This document shows, in pieces, positions 18,623 to 28,958 of a stretch of DNA of 64,000 bases (position 1 is the first letter of the stretch; each line of letters starts with the position of its first letter). A program made the translations under genes and the position numbers. The DNA comes from Microbacterium saperdae. Lineage in GTDB: Bacteria > Actinomycetota > Actinomycetes > Actinomycetales > Microbacteriaceae. Below the pieces are notes generated by a model. The model was not told the DNA's origin. It was given only the letters and a program-made list of their open reading frames with translations, and searched no databases. The stretch spans positions 682,001-746,000 of the forward strand of contig NZ_VFOX01000001.1 in the NCBI RefSeq assembly GCF_006716345.1, read 5' to 3'.

Positions 18623-19546
18623 GTGAACGCGGGCGGCGGGTTCTCCCGCCGCGGATGGCTGCTGTTCGGCGCCATGGCGCTGTTGTGGGGTGTGCCCTAC
18701 CTCTTCATCAGCATCGCGGTCGAGTCGATCTCGCCCGCGGCCATCGTGGCGGGCCGCACCCTCATCGCGGCTGTGCTGCTCCTGCCGTTCGCGATCCGCA
18801 GCGGAGCTCTGCGCGCCGCGTGGAAGCTCTGGCCCTGGGTTCTCGCGTTCGGGGCCGTCGAGATGGCGGGACCGTTCCTGCTGCTCGGGCACGCCGAGAT
18901 GACGCTCCCCTCCGGGATGACGGGGCTGCTCGTCGCCACCGTCCCGCTGTTCGCCGCACTGATCGCGCTGGGCGGTGGGGATCGCGGCGTGCTGAAGCCC
19001 TCGCGGGCGATCGGTCTGCTCGTCGGCTTCCTCGGCGTCGCGATCGTGGTCGCCGGTCCCGGCCTCTTCGGCGGACAGGTGAGTCTGCTCGCGGCCGGCG
19101 AGGTGCTGCTCGTCGCGATCCTCTACGCGACCGCGCCCTTCATCGTCGCGCGCAAGCTCGGCGATGTGCCCTCGCTGGGCACGATCACCCTGTCGCTGCT
19201 GATGATCGGTGTGTTCTACCTGCCCATCGGCGCGTTGACACAGCACGAGGTCCCGACGCTGCCCTCGCTCTTCGCGCTGCTGGCGCTCGCCGTCATCTGC
19301 ACCGCGGTGGCCTTCCTCGCGTTCTTCGCGCTCATCCGCGAGGTCGGACCGGTGCGTGCTCCGCTGTTCACCTACGTCAATCCGGTCGTGGCGATCCTGC
19401 TCGGGGCGCTCGTGCTCGCCGAGCCCCTCACGCCCGGTCTGCTCGTCGGGTTCCCCCTCATCATCGCCGGGTGCTGGTTCGCCGCGACGGGCGGACGGCT
19501 GCGGCCACCGCCCCCGGTGTCCGTTCCGCTTCCGCCTGCTCCGTAG
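18623..19546 (+). CDS. EamA family (DMT) transporter
   Basis: A 307-residue integral membrane protein with about ten hydrophobic helices arranged as two EamA repeats; the first opens with ALLWGVPYLFISIAVESISP and the second ends with LLVGFPLIIAGCWFAATGG. Drug/metabolite transporters of this kind usually export amino acids or other metabolites; the substrate is not evident. Start taken at the GTG at 18623, preceded by GTGAGG; starting further upstream would overlap recR. Confidence 0.85.
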   Translation: MNAGGGFSRRGWLLFGAMALLWGVPYLFISIAVESISPAAIVAGRTLIAAVLLLPFAIRSGALRAAWKLWPWVLAFGAVEMAGPFLLLGHAEMTLPSGMTGLLVATVPLFAALIALGGGDRGVLKPSRAIGLLVGFLGVAIVVAGPGLFGGQVSLLAAGEVLLVAILYATAPFIVARKLGDVPSLGTITLSLLMIGVFYLPIGALTQHEVPTLPSLFALLALAVICTAVAFLAFFALIREVGPVRAPLFTYVNPVVAILLGALVLAEPLTPGLLVGFPLIIAGCWFAATGGRLRPPPPVSVPLPPAP

Positions 19547-19603
19547 GTCGAGCGGAGCCTCCCCTCGGTCGTCACATGCGCACCGGGGCATATGGGCCGA
19601 TCG

Positions 19604-19609
19604 TAGAAT
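19604..19609 (+). promoter_or_regulatory. -10 element (TAGAAT) for lysC
   Basis: TAGAAT lies 40 bases upstream of the lysC GTG, giving a leader that carries AGGGAG (19638-19643). Confidence 0.5.
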
Positions 19610-19648
19610 GAGCGTGGGCGGATCCGCCCGACATCCCAGGGAGTGATC

Positions 19649-20929
19649 GTGGCCCTCATCGTGCAGAAGTACGGCGGCTCGTCCGTCGCCAACGCAGAGA
19701 GCATCAAGCGCGTCGCGAAGCGCATCGTCGACACCCGTCGTGCCGGCCATGACGTGGTCGTCGCCGTCAGCGCGATGGGCGACACGACGGATGAGCTTCT
19801 CGACCTCGCGAACGAGGTCGCGCCGATCCCGGCGCCGCGTGAGCTCGACATGCTGCTCTCCAGCGGTGAGCGCATCTCGATGGCGCTGCTGGCGATGGCC
19901 ATCCACTCGATGGGCTTCGAAGCGCGCTCCTTCACCGGCAGCCAGGCCGGCATGATCACGGACTCGCAGCACGGTGCCGCACGCATCGTCGATGTGACGC
20001 CGGTGCGTCTGCGCGAGGCCCTCGACGAGGGCGCGATCGTCATCGTCGCCGGTTTCCAGGGGTTCAACCGCGACACCCGCGACATCACCACGCTCGGCCG
20101 TGGCGGCTCGGACACGACCGCGGTGGCTCTGGCTGCGGCGCTCGACGCCGACGTCTGCGAGATCTACAGCGACGTCGACGGCATCTTCACGGCCGATCCC
20201 CGCGTGATCCCGCGGGCGCAGAAGCTCGATCACATCTCGAGCGAGGAGATGTTGGAGCTTGCCGCCAACGGCGCGAAAGTGCTCTACATCCGCGCCGTCG
20301 AGTACGCACGCCGTCACGGCGTTCTCATTCACGCCCGGTCGACGTTCTCGTCGTCCGAGGGTACGTACGTTCTGGGCGAGGGCATGAAGAACCCGCGCGA
20401 AGCCGAGGGAGCAGACATGGAAGAACCGATCGTCGCGGGCGTCGCCACCGACTTCAGCCAGGCCAAGATCACCGTCGCGGGTGTTCCCGACGTCCCGGGC
20501 AAGGCGGCCGAGATCTTCAAGATCGTCGCCAAGTCCGGCGCCAACGTCGACATGATCGTGCAGAACGTGTCGGCCACCGGACGCACCGACATCTCGTTCA
20601 CCGTGCCGAAGGCCGACGCCGCCGCCGCGCTCAAGGCCCTCGCGGGGGAGCAGAGCGAGGTCGGTTTCCAGAACCTCGTGCACGACGACCAGATCGGCAA
20701 GCTCTCCGTGGTGGGCGCGGGCATGCGCACCCACTCCGGTGTCTCGGCGGTGCTGTTCGAGGCGCTGTCCGCCGGCGGCATCAACATCGAGATGATCTCG
20801 ACCTCCGAGATCCGCATCTCGGTGGTGCTGCGCGGAGACGACCTCGCCGAGGCCGCTCGCACCGTGCACACCGCGTACGGTCTGGACGGCGAGTCCGACG
20901 CCACCATCCACGCCGGCACCGGTCGCTGA
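19649..20929 (+). CDS. lysC: Aspartate kinase
   Basis: 426 residues: amino-acid kinase domain ([52 protein letters not shown]) followed by two ACT domains for feedback control by lysine and threonine. It phosphorylates aspartate, the first step to lysine, methionine, threonine and diaminopimelate. The GTG at 19649, five bases after AGGGAG, gives the standard N-terminus. An internal start at 20417 probably yields a separate regulatory beta subunit. asd follows 133 bp downstream. Confidence 0.96.
   Translation: MALIVQKYGGSSVANAESIKRVAKRIVDTRRAGHDVVVAVSAMGDTTDELLDLANEVAPIPAPRELDMLLSSGERISMALLAMAIHSMGFEARSFTGSQAGMITDSQHGAARIVDVTPVRLREALDEGAIVIVAGFQGFNRDTRDITTLGRGGSDTTAVALAAALDADVCEIYSDVDGIFTADPRVIPRAQKLDHISSEEMLELAANGAKVLYIRAVEYARRHGVLIHARSTFSSSEGTYVLGEGMKNPREAEGADMEEPIVAGVATDFSQAKITVAGVPDVPGKAAEIFKIVAKSGANVDMIVQNVSATGRTDISFTVPKADAAAALKALAGEQSEVGFQNLVHDDQIGKLSVVGAGMRTHSGVSAVLFEALSAGGINIEMISTSEIRISVVLRGDDLAEAARTVHTAYGLDGESDATIHAGTGR
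20417..20929 (+). other. Probable internal translation start giving the aspartate kinase beta subunit
   Basis: Within lysC, in frame, the ATG at 20417 is preceded by GAGGGAG (20405-20411) at five bases and begins [20 protein letters not shown]. In Corynebacterium glutamicum the LysC beta subunit starts at the equivalent MEEAVLTGVATD. The product would be 170 residues consisting of the two ACT domains, assembling with the full-length alpha chain. Confidence 0.6.
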
Positions 20930-20960
20930 CTCCGGGCGGCCCCTCCTCCGCGGGTCGCGA

Positions 20961-22133
<1,173 letters not shown>

Positions 22134-22138
22134 TCTGC

Positions 22139-22167
22139 CGAACGGCCGCACCTTGTGCGGCCGTTCG
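22139..22167 (+). terminator. Hairpin terminator after asd
   Basis: CGAACGGCCGCAC and its complement GTGCGGCCGTTCG with a three-base loop, starting six bases after the asd stop. No long T-run follows. Confidence 0.65.
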
Positions 22168-22276
22168 CACGTTCTGCGGCCGTGATCCGGCTATCGGGCC
22201 GCAGAGCTGCTATCCGTCGGTCGGGATCCACACCGCAGGAAGCCGCCGGATGGTTCGGGGCGCCGCGCCTCCGAAC

Positions 22277-22282
22277 TAGACT
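22277..22282 (+). promoter_or_regulatory. Leaderless -10 element (TAGACT) for mqo
   Basis: TAGACT lies exactly six bases before the GTG at 22289. Confidence 0.55.
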
Positions 22283-22288
22283 GTTCTG

Positions 22289-23758
22289 GTGACCGAAACC
22301 GTCGATGTCGTCCTGATCGGTGGTGGCATCATGAGCGCCACCCTGGGTACTCTGCTGCATGAATTGCAGCCGGAGTGGAAGATCGTCGCCTTCGAGCGAC
22401 TCTCCGAGGTGGCTCAGGAGAGCTCCAACCCCTGGAACAACGCGGGTACCGGCCACGCCGCACTGTGCGAGCTGAACTACATGCCGCAGGGTGACGGACC
22501 GCTGGACCCGGCCAAAGCCGTCTCGATCAACGAGCAGTTCCAGCAGAGCCGCCAGTTCTGGTCCTCCCTCGTCGACAGGGGTGTGCTCGACGCGCCCTCG
22601 ACGTTCATCAACGCGACGCCGCACATGACGTTCGTGCGCGGTGAGAAGGATGTCGCGTACCTCAAGGCCCGCTACGAGGTGCTCAAGGAGCAGCCGCTGT
22701 TCGCCGGCATCGAGTACAGCGAGGACTCCCGCGTCATCAACAAGTGGGCCCCGCTGCTGATGCAGCAGCGCCGCAAGGGCGAGCCCTTCGCGGCGACGCG
22801 CGTACCCGCGGGCACCGACGTCGACTTCGGCGCGCTCACGCATCAGCTCTTCGACCACCTCACCGAGTCGGGCGTCACGCTGCGCACGAATCACGAGGTG
22901 CGCAACCTGAAGAAGCAGAAGGACGGCACCTGGCTCGTCAAGTACCGCAACCGCATCGGCGGTACGCCCAACGAGATCAAGGCGCGCTTCGTCTTCGTCG
23001 GTGCCGGCGGCTGGGCGCTCAAGCTGCTCCAGAACTCCGGGATCCCCGAGATCAAGGGGTACGGCGTCTTCCCGATCGGCGGACAGTTCCTCAAGACCAC
23101 GAATCCGCAGGTCGTCGCTCAGCACAAGGCGAAGGTCTACTCGCAGGCGTCCGTCGGCGCGCCCCCCATGTCGGTGCCCCACCTCGACACGCGTGTGGTC
23201 GACGGCGAGGCGTCGCTCATGTTCGGCCCGTTCGCGACGTTCAGCCCGAAGTTCCTGAAGAACGGTTCGATGCTCGACATCGTCTCGCAGGTGCGGACGC
23301 ACAACCTGCTGCCGATGCTGCAGGTGGCCGTCAAGAACCCCGACCTGATCACGTACCTGATCGGCGAGCTGCTGAAGAACCACGCGAAGAAGGTCGACAG
23401 TCTGCGCACCTTCATGCCCACCGCGAAGGACGAGGACTGGACGCTCATCGACGCCGGTCAGCGCGCGCAGGTGATGAAGAAGGATCCCGAGAAGGGCGGA
23501 GTGCTGCAGTTCGGCACCGAGGTCGTCGCCGCATCCGACGGATCGATCGCCGGACTCCTGGGTGCATCGCCCGGTGCATCCACCGCGGTCCCGATCATGC
23601 TGAGCCTGCTGAAGTCCTGCTTCCCCGAGGAGTACCCCGGCTGGGAGGCGGAGCTGCGGGCGCTGATCCCCACGTTCGGCGAGCAGCTGAACAAGGACGC
23701 CGCCCTCGCGGAGGAGTCGACGACGGCGACCGCCGCCACTCTCGGCATCAACGTCTGA
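22289..23758 (+). CDS. mqo: Malate:quinone oxidoreductase
   Basis: 489 residues, FAD-dependent, membrane-associated. The N-terminal Rossmann motif is VVLIGGGIMSATLGTLL, followed by the family block SSNPWNNAGTGHAALCELNY; the C-terminus has GLLGASPGASTAVPIML. It oxidises malate to oxaloacetate and passes electrons to quinone, serving the TCA cycle alongside or in place of NAD-dependent malate dehydrogenase. Probably leaderless; the thymidine kinase gene starts six bases after its stop. Confidence 0.96.
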   Translation: MTETVDVVLIGGGIMSATLGTLLHELQPEWKIVAFERLSEVAQESSNPWNNAGTGHAALCELNYMPQGDGPLDPAKAVSINEQFQQSRQFWSSLVDRGVLDAPSTFINATPHMTFVRGEKDVAYLKARYEVLKEQPLFAGIEYSEDSRVINKWAPLLMQQRRKGEPFAATRVPAGTDVDFGALTHQLFDHLTESGVTLRTNHEVRNLKKQKDGTWLVKYRNRIGGTPNEIKARFVFVGAGGWALKLLQNSGIPEIKGYGVFPIGGQFLKTTNPQVVAQHKAKVYSQASVGAPPMSVPHLDTRVVDGEASLMFGPFATFSPKFLKNGSMLDIVSQVRTHNLLPMLQVAVKNPDLITYLIGELLKNHAKKVDSLRTFMPTAKDEDWTLIDAGQRAQVMKKDPEKGGVLQFGTEVVAASDGSIAGLLGASPGASTAVPIMLSLLKSCFPEEYPGWEAELRALIPTFGEQLNKDAALAEESTTATAATLGINV

Positions 23759-23764
23759 GAGACC

Positions 23765-24418
23765 GTGGCCAAGCTCTACTTCCGCTACGGCGCGATGAAC
23801 TCGGGCAAGTCCACCGCACTGCTCCAGGCCGCCTACAACTACGAGGAGCGCGGGCAGCATGTGCTGCTCGCCAAGCCCGCGATCGACACCAAGGGTGCGG
23901 GCGAGATCGCGAGCCGCCTCGGCGTCACCCGCGCGGTGGACTTCCTGATCGCGCCGGATGACGATGCCCGCGCCCTGTTCGCGCGCAACCGTGAGCGGGC
24001 CCGACGCTCGGCGGAAGACGAGCTGCTGCCCAGCGGGCCCGTGGACGTGGCGTGTCTGCTGGTGGACGAGGCGCAGTTCCTCACCCCCGAGCAGGTCGAC
24101 GACCTGTTCCGGATCGCCGTCGAGGACGGCATCCCCGTGATGGCGTACGGCATCCGCAACGACTTCCGCACGCACGCGTTCCCCGGCTCGGCCCGGCTGC
24201 TGGCGATCGCGCACTCGCTGGAGGAGCTCAAGACCATCTGCCGTTGCGGCCGCAAGGCGGTCTTCAACGGGCGCGTGATCGGCGGACGGTTCGTCTTCGA
24301 CGGTGACCAGGTCGCGATCGACGAGGGAGCCGACGGCTCCGCGGCTCCCGAGCTGACGACCTACGAGTCGCTCTGCGGCACCTGTTATCTCGAGGAGTCC
24401 GGCGGACGCCTGGGCTGA
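23765..24418 (+). CDS. tdk: Thymidine kinase (type II)
   Basis: 217 residues with P-loop GAMNSGKST (residues 9-17), Walker-B-like LLVDEAQFLTPEQ, lasso-region residues before the C-terminus, and the structural zinc ligands CRCGRK and CGTCYLEE. It phosphorylates thymidine to dTMP in salvage. GTG start six bases after mqo, so very likely cotranscribed with it; no functional link between the two is obvious. Thymidylate kinase, the next enzyme, is at 41505. Confidence 0.95.
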   Translation: MAKLYFRYGAMNSGKSTALLQAAYNYEERGQHVLLAKPAIDTKGAGEIASRLGVTRAVDFLIAPDDDARALFARNRERARRSAEDELLPSGPVDVACLLVDEAQFLTPEQVDDLFRIAVEDGIPVMAYGIRNDFRTHAFPGSARLLAIAHSLEELKTICRCGRKAVFNGRVIGGRFVFDGDQVAIDEGADGSAAPELTTYESLCGTCYLEESGGRLG

Positions 24419-24489
24419 GCCCGCCGTCCCCTCTCTCCCCATCAGGCCCTGCGATGCGGCGGCGGGGGAGGTGCTTCCGCACGCGGTGT

Positions 24490-24518
24490 TTGCGTGGTCT
24501 GACCACACGCGATACTCT
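24490..24518 (+). promoter_or_regulatory. Promoter of the LldR-type regulator gene
   Basis: TTGCGT (24490-24495), 17-base spacer, TACTCT (24513-24518). The two operator palindromes overlap the -35/spacer and the transcription start. Confidence 0.55.
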
Positions 24519-24531
24519 GTGGTCTGACCAC
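24494..24531 (+). promoter_or_regulatory. Tandem FadR/LldR-type operators
   Basis: The perfect 13-base palindrome GTGGTCTGACCAC occurs twice, at 24494-24506 and 24519-24531, centred 25 bp apart. TGGTNNNACCA-like palindromes are the known operators of the LldR/PdhR branch of FadR regulators. Their position fits autorepression of the gene at 24542 and control of lldD. Confidence 0.75.
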
Positions 24532-24541
24532 AGGAGGCCAG

Positions 24542-25267
24542 ATGGCGGAGCAGCCCGCGCGTGCATGGCGACTCGTTCTCGAGCGCATCGAGAGCGACCT
24601 CCTCGACGGTCGACTCGGCCCCGGCGACCGCCTGGCCTCGGAGCGGGACCTCGCCACCGATCTCGGCGTCGGTCGCTCGAGCGTCCGCGAGGCGTTCCGC
24701 GTGCTCGAGGTCATGGGGCTGATCCGCACGGCCACCGGCTCGGGCCCGCAGTCCGGGGCGATCGTGATCGCGACGCCCACCGGCGGCATGTCGGCTCTCC
24801 TGCGCCTCCAGGTCGCCGCGCAGGGCTTCCCGCTGCAGGACGTGGTCGAGACCCGGCTCGTGCTGGAGGATGCCGTGGTCGCCGCACTCGCCGCGGCTGA
24901 CGAACGCGACACGACGCGCGCACACCGGCTGCTCGAGGCGATGGAGGAGCCCGACCTGACGCCGGGGGAGTTCCTGGCGCTCGACGCGCAACTGCACCTC
25001 TCGCTCGCGGAGTCCAGCGGCAACGCGGTCATCGCGGCGATGATGGCGGGGTTGCGCTCTTCCATCGAGTCCTACGTGCAGGCGGGCGCCGCGTCGATCC
25101 CGGACTGGTCCGCCATGGCATCCCGACTGCGCGGCGAACACCGGGCGCTGATCGCCGCCATCGATGCGGGGGAGGCAGACGTGGCGCGCACTCTCGTGCA
25201 CACCCACATCACCGGCTACTACGAGCACGCCCTGGGCTCCCGCACGCACGGAGCCCGCACGCACTGA
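24542..25267 (+). CDS. FadR-subfamily GntR regulator, LldR-like
   Basis: 241 residues: N-terminal winged helix ([34 protein letters not shown]) and a helical FCD effector domain (residues about 95-225) with the His/Asp metal-site pattern of the family. The following gene is L-lactate dehydrogenase and the promoter carries two TGGTCTGACCA operators, so lactate-responsive repression is the best inference. GGAGG sits six bases before the ATG. Confidence 0.88.
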   Translation: MAEQPARAWRLVLERIESDLLDGRLGPGDRLASERDLATDLGVGRSSVREAFRVLEVMGLIRTATGSGPQSGAIVIATPTGGMSALLRLQVAAQGFPLQDVVETRLVLEDAVVAALAAADERDTTRAHRLLEAMEEPDLTPGEFLALDAQLHLSLAESSGNAVIAAMMAGLRSSIESYVQAGAASIPDWSAMASRLRGEHRALIAAIDAGEADVARTLVHTHITGYYEHALGSRTHGARTH

Positions 25268-25337
25268 GCCCGACCCCGAACACTCCCTGAGCCCGTCTCA
25301 GGGCCCGCTACCGAGAACCACGACTGAGAGGAACACC

Positions 25338-26597
25338 ATGGTCCAGCGCCAGGTTCCCAATCCCGCAGAACTCCTCGATCTGATGAAGTTCAAGAAGCCC
25401 GAGCTGAACGGGCGCAAGCGTCGCCTGGACGGTGCGCTCACGATCGACGATCTGCGCACGATCGCCCAGCGCCGCACGCCCAAGGCGGCGTTCGACTACA
25501 CGGATGGCGCGGCCGAGGGCGAGCTCTCGCTGACGCGCGCGCGGCAGGCGTTCCAGGACGTCGAGTTCCACCCCGGCATCCTCCGCCCGGCACCCGATGT
25601 CGACACGAGCGTCGACATCCTGGGTGGCCCGTCCGCCCTGCCGTTCGGCATCGCGCCGACCGGCTTCACGCGTCTGATGCAGACCGAGGGCGAGGTCGCC
25701 GGTGCAGGAGCCGCGGCGGCCGCCGGCATCCCCTTCACCCTCTCCACCCTGGGCACCACCTCGATCGAGGGCGTCAAGGCGGCCAACCCGGCCGGACGCA
25801 ACTGGTTCCAGCTGTACGTGATGCGCGACCGCGAGATCTCCTACGAGCTCACGCGTCGCGCCGCCGCTGCCGGATTCGACACGCTCCAGTTCACGGTCGA
25901 CACCCCGGTCGCCGGCGCCCGCCTGCGCGACAAGCGCAACGGCTTCAGCATCCCGCCGCAGCTGACTCTGGGGACCATCATCAACGCGATCCCGCGTCCG
26001 TGGTGGTGGTTCGACTTCCTCACCACCCCGAAGCTCGAGTTCGCCTCGCTCAGCACCACGGGCGGCACGGTCGGCGAGCTGCTCGACGCCGCGATGGACC
26101 CGACCATCAGTTACGACGACCTCGCCGTCATCCGCGACATCTGGCCAGGCAAGCTCGTCATCAAGGGTGTGCAGAACGTCGAGGACTCGGTGCGCCTGCG
26201 CGATGCCGGCGTCGATGGCATCGTGCTGTCGAACCACGGCGGACGTCAGCTCGACCGTGCGCCGATCCCGTTCCACCTGCTGCCCGAGGTGCGCCGGGCC
26301 GTCGGAGACGACTTCACCGTGATGGTCGACACCGGAATCATGAACGGTGCCGACATCGTCGCCGCTGTCGCGCTCGGGGCCGACTTCACGCTCATCGGCC
26401 GCGCCTACCTCTACGGGCTGATGGCCGGCGGACGGCAGGGCGTCGATCGCACGATCGCCATCCTGCGCAGCGAGATCGAGCGCACGATGCGACTGCTCGG
26501 GGTGGCGTCTCTCGCCGAGCTCGAGCCTTCGCACGTGACCCAGCTCACGCGCCTGGTGCCGGTGTCACGCGCCGCGACCGAGGTGAACGCCCGCTGA
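25338..26597 (+). CDS. lldD: FMN-dependent L-lactate dehydrogenase (alpha-hydroxy-acid oxidase family)
   Basis: 419 residues. FMN/substrate motifs include [18 protein letters not shown] near the N-terminus, [19 protein letters not shown], and the catalytic-histidine block [35 protein letters not shown] binds the phosphate. It oxidises L-lactate to pyruvate with electrons to the quinone pool. Start at the ATG after GAGAGGAA. The 70-bp leader contains a small hairpin (25285-25303). Mqo and LldD in one region both feed the respiratory chain. Confidence 0.92.
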   Translation: MVQRQVPNPAELLDLMKFKKPELNGRKRRLDGALTIDDLRTIAQRRTPKAAFDYTDGAAEGELSLTRARQAFQDVEFHPGILRPAPDVDTSVDILGGPSALPFGIAPTGFTRLMQTEGEVAGAGAAAAAGIPFTLSTLGTTSIEGVKAANPAGRNWFQLYVMRDREISYELTRRAAAAGFDTLQFTVDTPVAGARLRDKRNGFSIPPQLTLGTIINAIPRPWWWFDFLTTPKLEFASLSTTGGTVGELLDAAMDPTISYDDLAVIRDIWPGKLVIKGVQNVEDSVRLRDAGVDGIVLSNHGGRQLDRAPIPFHLLPEVRRAVGDDFTVMVDTGIMNGADIVAAVALGADFTLIGRAYLYGLMAGGRQGVDRTIAILRSEIERTMRLLGVASLAELEPSHVTQLTRLVPVSRAATEVNAR

Positions 26598-26634
26598 CAC
26601 CTCCGGGCGCCCGCGCCGGCTGCTCCGCCCGGTC

Positions 26635-27477
26635 TCAGGACTGTGGAGCGGTCGCGCGGGCGCGCGGGGGCCAGGGGACGAGCATCGACGTGGTCCGGCG
26701 GTAGTCCGCGTAGGCAGGGTACTTCGACGCCGTGATCGACTCGGTGAAGATCGTCGAGCCGATGAACAGGCCTGTCAGCAGCACGGCGCCCACGATGCTC
26801 CCGTTCAGCGCGCCCCCGACCAGTCCGCCGCCCGAGACGACGGCCGCGGTCGCCCCGATCGCGTAGCAGGCCCACCACTGCGCCTGCTCGAAGAAGAAGT
26901 TGGGGTGGCGGCTGAAGCGGAACAGCCCCGTGGTCGCGAATCCAGGGGAGAGCGTCCCGCCGGCGCGCTTCTTGCGCTGATGGAAGGCCCACTGCTGCTG
27001 GTCGGCGACGGTCTCGCCCGCCAGGAATGCCAGGAACACGAGCGCGAACACGATGTCCCACGCCGTGAGACCGGACGGATGCTGTGCCGCAACAGCGGCG
27101 GGCAGCGTGATGAGCACGAGCAGGGTCATCTGGTAGCCGATGATGAAGAGCACGTTGAAGATCTGGAACTGCCACGGCCGCATCCGTGCCCGCAGGATCG
27201 CCCACCGATAGTCCTCCACGCCGGAGTAGCCTCCCTTGCGCGCGAAGTTGAACGTCAGACGCGCCCCCCAGGCGGTGGCGAGGACGCCCATCAGCACGAC
27301 GCGGGCCGAGCCGTCTCCGTGGGCGAAGGCGCCGGCGACGAAGATCCACACGTAGACGACGGGGACGATCGACCACGCACGATCCACCCAGGAGGTGTCG
27401 CGGGTGATCAGCGAGAGCGCCCAGCATCCGATGCTGGCGATCGCGGCGACGATGATGACGATCAGCAGGGCATCCAT
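26635..27477 (-). CDS. DUF1295 membrane protein (steroid 5-alpha-reductase-like)
   Basis: 280 residues, about seven hydrophobic segments. The N-terminus runs into the family motif DTSWVDRAWSIVP, then WGARLTFNFARKGGYSGVEDYRW, and a C-terminal methyltransferase/reductase-like region with FRFSRHPNFFFEQAQWW. The fold is shared with steroid reductases and isoprenylcysteine methyltransferases; the bacterial substrate is unknown. It is convergent with lldD. TAGGAT lies six bases before the ATG. Confidence 0.88.
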   Translation of the reverse strand: MDALLIVIIVAAIASIGCWALSLITRDTSWVDRAWSIVPVVYVWIFVAGAFAHGDGSARVVLMGVLATAWGARLTFNFARKGGYSGVEDYRWAILRARMRPWQFQIFNVLFIIGYQMTLLVLITLPAAVAAQHPSGLTAWDIVFALVFLAFLAGETVADQQQWAFHQRKKRAGGTLSPGFATTGLFRFSRHPNFFFEQAQWWACYAIGATAAVVSGGGLVGGALNGSIVGAVLLTGLFIGSTIFTESITASKYPAYADYRRTTSMLVPWPPRARATAPQS

Positions 27478-27483
27478 GACGCC

Positions 27484-27489
27484 ATCCTA
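27484..27489 (-). promoter_or_regulatory. Leaderless -10 element (TAGGAT) for the DUF1295 gene
   Basis: On the minus strand TAGGAT is followed by exactly six bases and the ATG at 27477. Confidence 0.55.
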
Positions 27490-27515
27490 GGGCCCCACTG
27501 CGACGGAGGGCCGCC

Positions 27516-28271
27516 TCAGAGCGTCTTGAGCAGCGCGTCGAGCTTGTCGGCGGTGTCTTCCCAGCCCTCGACGGCCACGGAGGGAACCCCGATCGCGAGT
27601 ACCGGGTAGTCGTTCCCGCCCTCATCCAGCCGATCGCCGTAGAACAGCATCGAGGTGAGCGGGATGCCGGTGCGCACGGCGAGCTCTCGCATGCCGAACG
27701 CCTTGTCGATTCCCGCCTGGGTGATGTCGATCGAGGTCGACCCTCCGGAGCGGACTTCGAGGCCGGGGAGTCGTGCGGCGACCGCGTCGCGCAGGGAGGC
27801 GCGCTTGGAACCGGTGGGATCCCAGGCGTGCTTCGCATCGCGGGGCGCGCGCTGTCCGAGCGCGGAGAAGGTGATCTGCGAGCCGCGGTCCTCGAGGATG
27901 TCGCCCCAGGGCTCGGACTCCCAGAGTCCGAGGCGCTCCGCCTCCTCCTGCAGCGCCGTCAGTGCGGCAGCTTTCTGCTCGTCGCCGAGATCGTGCGCGT
28001 ACACGGGGGAGAACTCGACCCCGTCGTGGCGGAGGTAGCGGGTACCGCAGGTGGGCAGCAGGTGCAGCCGCGCGAGGTCGGAGGCGTTCGCGTCGCCCAG
28101 GTGTGCGATCACCTGGGTGCGGAACTGCGTCTCGTTGCCGCCGGAGATGATGGCGACGTCGACCGAGCGCAGCAGCGCCCGCAACAGAGTCGCGATGCGC
28201 GGGTCGATCGCGCCCTTGGACGGGGCGAGGGTGTCATCGAGGTCGAAGGCGACGAGAGCAGGCGTGGTCAT
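27516..28271 (-). CDS. HAD-IIB family hydrolase, phosphomannomutase-like
   Basis: 251 residues with HAD motif I VAFDLDDTLAPSKG, motif II IISGGNETQF and motif IV FYGDRLDEGGNDYPV. The last resembles the GGNDYE motif of eukaryotic-type phosphomannomutases, which are HAD-IIB proteins, so a sugar-phosphate mutase or phosphatase role is likely; the exact reaction is not settled. Its start overlaps the VanZ stop by ATGA. Confidence 0.82.
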   Translation of the reverse strand: MTTPALVAFDLDDTLAPSKGAIDPRIATLLRALLRSVDVAIISGGNETQFRTQVIAHLGDANASDLARLHLLPTCGTRYLRHDGVEFSPVYAHDLGDEQKAAALTALQEEAERLGLWESEPWGDILEDRGSQITFSALGQRAPRDAKHAWDPTGSKRASLRDAVAARLPGLEVRSGGSTSIDITQAGIDKAFGMRELAVRTGIPLTSMLFYGDRLDEGGNDYPVLAIGVPSVAVEGWEDTADKLDALLKTL

Positions 28272-28759
28272 GATGCTTCCAGGGTAGGAGATGGATGCTG
28301 TGCGGCGCGCGGCGCGGACGGCCGTGGAGCGAACAGCAGGGTGCAGGCGAGGGCGAGGGCGACTCCGGCCGTCGCGCCCGCGGAGTTCGCCACGAGGTCG
28401 CTGAGGGTCGCGGCACGGTGGGGGAGCGCCACCCGCTGGGCGATCTCGATGGCGGCGGAGATCGCAGGACCCACGAGCAACGCCAGCGGCCAGATCGTGC
28501 GCGGCATGAACAAGAACGCCAGGATGCCCACCGGGACGAACACGAGCACGTTCGCGATGATCTCGAGTCGGGTGAAGTCGAGCGAGGACCAGCCCATCCG
28601 GTGGGCGGCGCCCAGCACCAGATCGAGATAGTTGGGCATCGACTTCTCGACCCGCGCGGGCGTGAGCGTCAGGATCGCGAGTCCCGCGAAGAAGGGGATC
28701 CCGAGGGCCAGCGCCCAGCCGCGCGTGCGGCGCAGAGGAGCGGGGAGCATCGGGCTCAT
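28268..28759 (-). CDS. VanZ-like family membrane protein
   Basis: 163 residues with about four membrane helices and the VanZ-like pattern LTLTPARVEKS ... IIANVLVFVPVGILAFLF ... SAAIEIAQRVALPHRAATLSDLVANSAGA. VanZ-like proteins are linked to glycopeptide tolerance in enterococci, but most, including actinobacterial ones, have no known role. Start at the ATG preceded by AGGGAAGG; four-base overlap with the HAD gene. Confidence 0.85.
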   Translation of the reverse strand: MSPMLPAPLRRTRGWALALGIPFFAGLAILTLTPARVEKSMPNYLDLVLGAAHRMGWSSLDFTRLEIIANVLVFVPVGILAFLFMPRTIWPLALLVGPAISAAIEIAQRVALPHRAATLSDLVANSAGATAGVALALACTLLFAPRPSAPRAAQHPSPTLEAS

Positions 28760-28790
28760 GCCTTCCCTTTCATGGCGTTCCCGGTACAGA

Positions 28791-28816
28791 GAAGGCCGCC
28801 CCTGAGGGCGGCCTTC
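28791..28816 (-). terminator. Terminator of tRNA-Pro
   Basis: GAAGGCCGCCC and GGGCGGCCTTC around a CTGA loop, ten bases beyond the tRNA CCA end. Confidence 0.7.
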
Positions 28817-28824
28817 CGGTGTCA

Positions 28825-28902
<78 letters not shown>

Positions 28903-28958
28903 TTTGCAACCCTCCGAGTCTACAGGGAAAACCTCGCAGCACCGAATCGAGGGGCGGA

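Noticed and set aside
25285..25303. Hairpin CCCTGAG-cccgt-CTCAGGG in the lldD leader as a terminator or riboswitch
   Set aside because: Only seven base pairs, no T-run and no alternative pairing; at most a weak attenuator between lldR and lldD.
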